Assembly (NCBI GenBank): GCA_015143295.1
Contig: CM026554.1
Location: forward strand, 29,401,531 to 29,465,530
Source: Tetracentron sinense
Lineage: Eukaryota; Streptophyta; Magnoliopsida; Trochodendrales; Trochodendraceae
DNA: 64,000 nucleotides
Reading direction: 5' to 3'
Both the position numbers and the translations under genes were made by a program. Positions 58,608-64,000 of the stretch are shown here, in pieces. Positions within the stretch are counted from its first letter, which is position 1; the number at the start of each line of letters is the position of its first letter. Under the pieces are notes generated by a model that was not told the DNA's origin, ran no database searches, and was given only the letters and a program-made list of their open reading frames with translations.

Positions 58608-61356
58608 TGTCGCGACCCAAAACCCACCCTAGGAGTTAGAGTGAACTTTGGACGACTAATCATGACTTGCTTGACAACTAACCTGCAAAACCCACAGAGC
58701 ATATACAATAGAGGATATAAACAGTGGAAACATACTCTAACATAGCACAGCGGAAGACTACCAAACCTCTATGTATATACATACACAAATCCAAGTTTAT
58801 ACAAAAAGTAATCCATACGAAAGAGTGGACATGCCCGCCAAAATACATAAATCTAACTCTCATCTCACCCACAGCTAATCCACTCAGAATCTAATCACCA
58901 CCTACTGATAACCCTCTACGGGAGGTTCCTCCAAAGGCTCCTCGGCGTACTCCTCTTCCACCCATGGACCAGGAGCACAAACATCAAATGGGGCAGCAGC
59001 TCCCTCAGAACCTGCCGACAAAAGAAGTACGGCTGAGCATGGAATACTCAGCGGGTACTAAATACTAACCAACAATTATAGCGTAGAAATAGCAATACAT
59101 AATCAGGAGCAATTCATATATGTCAAACGGAAACAATTCACATCATACAAGGAAGTAAAGCAGTTTATAATCATGCTTGTAATTCGTAGAAAACCGATAA
59201 ATCCTCTTGAAACATCGTGTGCTTGACTTGACTTGAAATATCTTTTTGTACTTGAAAGCTTGTCATGTCTATCTTGCTTGATTCTTGTATGTCGTGTCAT
59301 GTCATGCATGTCATGCGTGCTTGCTTGTGATCATGTAACTTGTGAGATATCCTTGTGAGGTGTCCTTGTGAGATGCCTTGAGAGGGAAGGGAGACCCTTC
59401 TTTATGCAATGCACTTGCGAGGGAAGGGAGACCCTTCTTTATGATATGTATGTACTTGCGAGGGAAGGGAGACCCTTCTTCATGATATGCACTTGTGAGT
59501 GAGGGGAGACCCCTCGTGGAATGTTGGTTCTTGTCTTCTTGTGAAAAGCGAGGTAAAACATATCGTAGGATATGTCCCACCTCTAACCATGTTCTTGAAA
59601 ACCTCGATAAATCATGCCATGCATGCCGTGCTCGTGGAAACCGTGTACATACTTGCATTCAAATTTAAAGATGACTTTTGGGTAATTTCACAACACATAT
59701 AGCATCAAAGATTGAGTAATGTAGTATTCATAGCATTATGGGAAAACAGGAAACACACTATCATAGTCCCTAGCAATATTCATAATTTATTAGGCATGCA
59801 TTTCCAGATTTTCAGCTCACTGTGTTCACCTTGGCATTTCATCAAACATGGTGTGTTCATTATGGATTTACCCTACAACATGCTTTTCTAGATGGGTTTT
59901 ACTCAAATCATACATGTACATTCATTATTGGAACAATGCCCTTCCCCATTTGTTCATCACACACAACCATTGGCATCCAATCGCCCATTCCATCTCCATT
60001 CACCATTCACCATTCACCATTCACCATTTACCATTTATCCATCTCATAGCACATGTGTAAATGAAAGAAAATGAAGAGAAAAGAAGGGGAAAGAGGAACT
60101 ATAACTAGGAGGGTAGTAAGAAGCACCGACTTTGAAGAAATGAGGAAGAAACCCCTTTCCAAAACGACTGTGTAGCTGCTGCCCTAGTTTGAGGAGATGC
60201 TCCTCACGAGTTTGTGCCTTGATCTTGAAGAAAAACGGGCTGGAGGTTGATCTAGGGTTTCAAACCCTTTGATTTCTCTCCCAAATGGAAACCCTAGGTT
60301 GGAATCGCCTTCTCCTCTTTCTTCTATTCTCTCAAACTCTCTAAGTGTCGAATGATGTCCTAAAGGCTCAGATTAAACTCTTAAGGTAAGAGTGAACTGA
60401 CCAAAAGACCGAAATACCCTTATTGGGATTTCTGTGAATAGTGCTGTGAATAGTGCCAACTCGTTGTGCTGTGAATAGTGCCAACTCGTTGTACTGTGAA
60501 TAGTGCCAACTCGTTGTGCTGTGAATAGTGCCAACTCGTTGTACTATGAATAGTGCCAACTCGTTGTGCTGTGAATAGTGCCAACTCGTTGTACTATGAA
60601 TAGTGCCAACTCGTTGTGCTGTGAATAGTGCCAACTCGTTGTACTATGAATAGTGCCAACTCGTTGTGCTGTGAATAGTGCCAACTCGTTGTACTATGAA
60701 TAGTGCCAACTCGTTGTGCTGTGAATAGTGCCAACTCGTTGTGCTGTGAATAGTGCCAACTCGTTGTGCTGTGAATAGTGCCAACTCGTTGTACTGTGAA
60801 TAGTGCCAACTCGTTGTACTATGAATAGTGCCAACTCGTTGTGCTGTGAATAGTGCCAACTCGTTGTGGTGTGAATAGTGCCAACTCGTTGTGCTGTGAA
60901 TAGTGCCAACTCGTTGTGCTGTGAATAGTGCCAACTCGTTGTACTGTGAATAGTGCCAACTCGTTGTACTATGAATAGTGCCAACTCGTTGTGGTGTGAA
61001 TAGTGCCAACTCGTTGTGCTGTGAATAGTGCCAACTCGTTGTGCTGTGAATAGTGCCAACTCGTTGTGCTGTACAAACGTGCCCGTGGTGAGTTGTACAA
61101 CGTGCCCGTGGTGAGTTGTACAACGGATGCACACAGTATACGTTTTCCTACAGGTACAGACTGTTTTGGCCATATCTTTTGACTCGTTCGTCCGATTTTG
61201 ACGATTCAACTTGCGTTGTGTTCGTACTTCGAAGAGGAACAATTCTGACATTTCAAAATTTCCAAATTCTTCCTCATTTATTAATCATACCTCTAAAAAG
61301 GCAAGATGACAACGAAAGTGTCATGTATTAAGCATGGAAAAGTCTGGGGCTCTACA
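58608..61356 (-). repeat. 3' LTR of the Tekay element (2749 bp)
   Basis: On the minus strand it starts TGTAGAGCCCCAGACTTTTC at 61356 and ends GGGTTTTGGGTCGCGACA at 58608. It contains four 37-41 bp units at 59382-59515 (GAGGGAAGGGAGACCC core), an 8-bp TCACCATT run at 59998-60030, and a 25-bp minisatellite at 60444-61073. Its ends and its middle (TTTTGTCGGCAGGTT...) are homologous to the LTR pieces at 1-1120 and 46630-49232. Confidence 0.88.
60444..61073. repeat. 25-bp minisatellite, 25 units, inside the Tekay LTR
   Basis: The core GTGAATAGTGCCAACTCGTT occurs 25 times at a strict 25-bp spacing. The five linker bases vary among four forms (GCTGT, ACTGT, ACTAT and GGTGT contexts). Neither unit strand holds a stop in some frames, so overlapping repetitive open frames up to 185 codons appear on the minus strand; I regard them as artefacts. 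A second, 24-bp doublet (CGTGCCCGTGGTGAGTT) follows at 61078-61120. Confidence 0.95.
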
Positions 61357-61458
61357 TCCTCCCCCCCTTACAAAAATTTCGTCCTCGAAATTCAGACACT
61401 ACTTGCATTACAAATCAAAAAGGACATTACAAGTCATATACAGACTTCACACAGAAAC

Positions 61459-64000
61459 TCATTCAAGTAATTCTGGGTACTTTGCTTTGACTTCGGCTTC
61501 ACGCTCCCATGTAGCTTCTTCCCGAGCATGGTGTTGCCATTGCACAAGAACCAAAGGGATTGTCTTGTTGCGAAGCACCTGATTCCTTCGATCTAAAATC
61601 TGGACTGGCTTTTCAATCAAGGTGAGGTCCTCTCGAATCTCCAACTGTTCCAAGTCTATGACATGCGAAGGATCCGCAAGATACTTCCGAAGCATGGACA
61701 CATGGAAGACGTTATGAACTGTAGCCATGTGAGGTGGAAGAGCTACTCGATAAGCAACTTCACCAACTCGTGTGATAATCTCAAAAGGCCCAACATACCG
61801 AGGACTGAACTTGCCTCGCTTCCCAAATCTCATGATCCCTTTGCTAGGAGATACTTTCACAAAAACTTGATCCCCTACTTGAAATTCCAAGTCCCTACGG
61901 CGTGTGTCCGCATAACTTTTCTGGCGATCTTGAGCGGCTTTCAATCGATCCCGGATGATCTTAACTGTGTTTGCAGTTTGCTCAATCAACTCCGGACCAA
62001 GCACTTTCCTTTCGCCTACCTCATCCCAATAGAGAGGAGACCTACAACTTCGCCCATACAAGGCCTCAAATGGTGCCATTTGAATACTTGCTTGATAGCT
62101 GTTATTATAGGCAAATTCAACCAATGGCAAGTGCTCTTCCCAACTACCTCTGAAATCCAACATACAAGCCCGAAGCATGTCTTCAATGACTTGGTTCACT
62201 CTTTCGGTTTGTCCATCCGTCTGTGGATGAAAAGCGGTGCTGAAATCAAGTCGGGAACCCATAGCCTCCTGGAAACTTTTCCAAAATCTTGACGTGAATC
62301 TTGGATCCCGATCCGACACAATACTAACAGGCACTCCGTGCAATCTAACTACTTCCTTGATGTATAGTGCAGCCAACTGACTTGAGTTGAAAGTAGTTCG
62401 GTAGGGTAAGAAATGAGCGGACTTTGTCAAACGATCCACTACTACCCATATCGCATCTGAGCCCCTTGCCGTCTTTGGCAAGCCAACTATGAAATCCATG
62501 GATATGTTCTCCCATTTCCACTCGGGAATCGGAAGGGAATGCAATAGACCGGCGGGTCGCATGTGTTCTGCTTTCACCTGTTGGCACACTAAGCACCGTG
62601 CCACATATTCCGCAACCTCCCTCTTCATATTCCGCCACCAAAAGTGACTCTTGAGGTTCCGGTACATCTTTGTACCCCCTGGGTGCACTGTGTATTTCGA
62701 ACGGTGTGCTTCATCCAAAATTTCTCTTCGAAGATCTGCATTGGCTGGGACGCACAGTCTTCCCTTGAAGGTGATAGCACCCCGACTAGTGAGAGAGAAG
62801 TCCTCACTACCCTTAGCAACTTCCTTGTCCCGATAAGCCAACAATTCAGCATCCATGGCTTGATATTCTTGGATCAAATCTATAATGTACGGCCGAACCG
62901 TAACATTTGCCAAGGTAGGACCACGGACAGAGTCATTCACACTGATGTCCAGATTTGCCAAATCTTCTAGTAGCTTCCATTCTTGAACCAACATATGTGC
63001 TAACAACCCTTGAGGTCTTCTACTCAAAGCATCTGCCACTACATTTGCTTTACCCGGGTGGTATTGAATGGTACAATCATAGTCTTTCAAAAATTCCATC
63101 CAACGCCGTTGCCTTAGATTCAGCTCCTTTTGGGAAAAGAGATACTTGAGACTCTTGTGATCAGTGAACACATAGAACTCCACCCCATAAAGGTAATGAC
63201 GCCAAATCTTAAGTGCAAACACGACCGCCGCAAGCTCCAAGTCGTGCGTGGGATAATTCTTCTCATGCTCCTTCAATTGCCTTGATGCATAGGCAATGAC
63301 TTTCTTATGCTGCATGAGTACACACCCAAGTCCAACGTGTGAGGCATCACTATACACCTCATACCCATAAGGTCCAGATGGCACAGTAAGGACAGGGGCT
63401 GTAGTAAGCCTCTTCTTCAGCTCCAAGAAACTGATCTCGCACTTATCACTCCATACAAACTTGGCGCTCTTCCTTGTCAGGTAAGTGAGTGGTGCTGCAA
63501 GGCTAGAGAAACCCTCTACGAATCTCCTATAGTAGCCTGCCAATCCAAGAAAGCTGCGTATCTCGGTAACACTCTTGGGCCTCGCCCAACTCATAACTGC
63601 TTCGATCTTCTTTGGATCTACCGATATACCTTCTGCAGAAACAACGTGGCCTAGGAATGCCACCTCTTCTAACCAAAACTCACACTTGCTAAGTTTGGCG
63701 TATAGCTTGTGCTCTCTTAGCATTTCCAAGGCAAGGCATAGGTCGCGTGTGTGATCTTCCCGTGTCTGGGAATAGACCAAGATGTCATCCACAAATACAA
63801 TCACGCACCTATCAAGGTGTGGCCGGAACACCCGGTTCATCAAATCCATAAAGGCTGCCGGCGCGTTCGTGAGTCCAAAAGGCATTACCAAGAACTCGTA
63901 GTGCCCATATCGAGTCCTGAAAGCAGTTTTGGGAACATCTTCCGCCTTAATCTTCAACTGGTGATAACCCGATCGAAGATCTATCTTCGAGAAAAATCTC
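61459..64000 (-). CDS. Tekay/Del gypsy pol (RT, RNase H, integrase, chromodomain-like), partial at the edge
   Basis: The stop is at 61461-61459. The frame is open to position 64000 and continues beyond it (RT residues [10 protein letters not shown] are readable at 63970-64000, upstream of any Met), so no start can be given here. It encodes the retroelement polyprotein: RT copies the element RNA, RNase H removes the template, and integrase inserts the DNA. The C-terminal chromodomain-like part is thought to steer insertion to marked chromatin. It is an element gene, not a host gene. Confidence 0.9.
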   Translation of the reverse strand, partial: RFFSKIDLRSGYHQLKIKAEDVPKTAFRTRYGHYEFLVMPFGLTNAPAAFMDLMNRVFRPHLDRCVIVFVDDILVYSQTREDHTRDLCLALEMLREHKLYAKLSKCEFWLEEVAFLGHVVSAEGISVDPKKIEAVMSWARPKSVTEIRSFLGLAGYYRRFVEGFSSLAAPLTYLTRKSAKFVWSDKCEISFLELKKRLTTAPVLTVPSGPYGYEVYSDASHVGLGCVLMQHKKVIAYASRQLKEHEKNYPTHDLELAAVVFALKIWRHYLYGVEFYVFTDHKSLKYLFSQKELNLRQRRWMEFLKDYDCTIQYHPGKANVVADALSRRPQGLLAHMLVQEWKLLEDLANLDISVNDSVRGPTLANVTVRPYIIDLIQEYQAMDAELLAYRDKEVAKGSEDFSLTSRGAITFKGRLCVPANADLRREILDEAHRSKYTVHPGGTKMYRNLKSHFWWRNMKREVAEYVARCLVCQQVKAEHMRPAGLLHSLPIPEWKWENISMDFIVGLPKTARGSDAIWVVVDRLTKSAHFLPYRTTFNSSQLAALYIKEVVRLHGVPVSIVSDRDPRFTSRFWKSFQEAMGSRLDFSTAFHPQTDGQTERVNQVIEDMLRACMLDFRGSWEEHLPLVEFAYNNSYQASIQMAPFEALYGRSCRSPLYWDEVGERKVLGPELIEQTANTVKIIRDRLKAAQDRQKSYADTRRRDLEFQVGDQVFVKVSPSKGIMRFGKRGKFSPRYVGPFEIITRVGEVAYRVALPPHMATVHNVFHVSMLRKYLADPSHVIDLEQLEIREDLTLIEKPVQILDRRNQVLRNKTIPLVLVQWQHHAREEATWEREAEVKAKYPELLE

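Larger units (their letters stand above)
58608..64000 (-). mobile_element. Ty3/gypsy chromovirus, Tekay/Del clade, extends past the right edge
   Basis: 3' LTR at 58608-61356, polypurine tract at 61357-61372 (AGGGGGGGAGGA before the LTR's TGTAGAGC), then pol from 61459 to the window edge. The visible 2.5-kb pol frame is open throughout. It carries RT ([29 protein letters not shown]), RNase H ([17 protein letters not shown]), the integrase HHCC region and core ([45 protein letters not shown]), and a chromodomain-like end ([20 protein letters not shown]). It looks whole in the part seen. It sits inside the Tat element with AAAGG (58603-58607) as the left target copy; the right copy lies outside the window. 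It is the youngest insertion of the stack. Confidence 0.92.

Noticed and set aside
60444-61073. CRISPR-like array
   Set aside because: Direct tandem repeat with no spacers of unique sequence, in a plant LTR.
60368-61251. Several overlapping repetitive open frames of 70-185 codons on the minus strand
   Set aside because: They are the translation of the 25-bp minisatellite. The unit length shifts the frame each time, so open frames arise without selection.
61459-63957. Long 832-codon frame as a possible host gene
   Set aside because: Its domains are RT, RNase H, integrase and a chromodomain-like tail, next to an LTR and polypurine tract: gypsy pol.

Overview
This window is plant nuclear DNA. 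It holds two conserved, multi-exon host genes with GT-AG introns, embedded in a thick layer of transposable-element remains (Ty1/copia, Ty3/gypsy, L1-type LINEs, Helitrons, hAT-like MITEs, a PIF/Harbinger fragment and a SINE). Very long repeat-filled introns and many GA/TA microsatellites suggest a flowering plant with a medium to large genome, probably woody. The sequence alone does not fix the species. I saw no rRNA gene, true tRNA gene, CRISPR array or bacterial-type gene.

Host genes. (1) On the minus strand, 5839-12602, is a four-exon gene for MIA40, the oxidoreductase of the mitochondrial intermembrane space (144 aa, CPC motif, twin CX9C). Its first intron is 5.2 kb of transposon debris, and exon 2 is only 32 nt. 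(2) On the plus strand, 22110-40497, is a ten-exon gene for a DUF639-family membrane protein (739 aa with an unbroken frame across all ten exons). Its 6.7-kb fourth intron and 3.1-kb eighth intron are also filled with elements. The genes stand head to head, 9.5 kb apart. From memory, Arabidopsis At5g23395 (MIA40) and At5g23390 (DUF639) are also neighbours, so this looks like a conserved gene pair pushed apart by insertions.

Layout. 1-1120: LTR fragments of a Tekay-like gypsy family that recurs at 46.6 and 58.6 kb. 2.0-5.2 kb: a decayed copia element. 5.8-12.6 kb: MIA40, whose intron 1 holds hAT-like MITEs, a gypsy LTR end with 31-bp repeats and a copia RNase H scrap. 12.7-22.1 kb: intergenic, with LINE RNase H, copia-LTR-like and PIF/Harbinger pieces. 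22.1-40.5 kb: DUF639. 41.0-41.3 kb: a short Helitron with both ends. 42.6-64.0 kb: a nested stack. An L1-type LINE is interrupted by a 1.7-kb Helitron, by a solo Tekay-like LTR and by a Tat-lineage gypsy element. The Tat element is itself interrupted by a younger Tekay/Del chromovirus that runs off the right edge, and its visible part looks whole.

The two host genes share no pathway that the sequence reveals. The most notable points are the preserved gene pair, the PKL C-terminus of MIA40 (a possible peroxisomal signal), a LINE scrap ending 37 nt before a splice acceptor, the antisense ORF of the Tat element with its own TATA-like box, and a 25 x 25-bp minisatellite inside the Tekay LTR.
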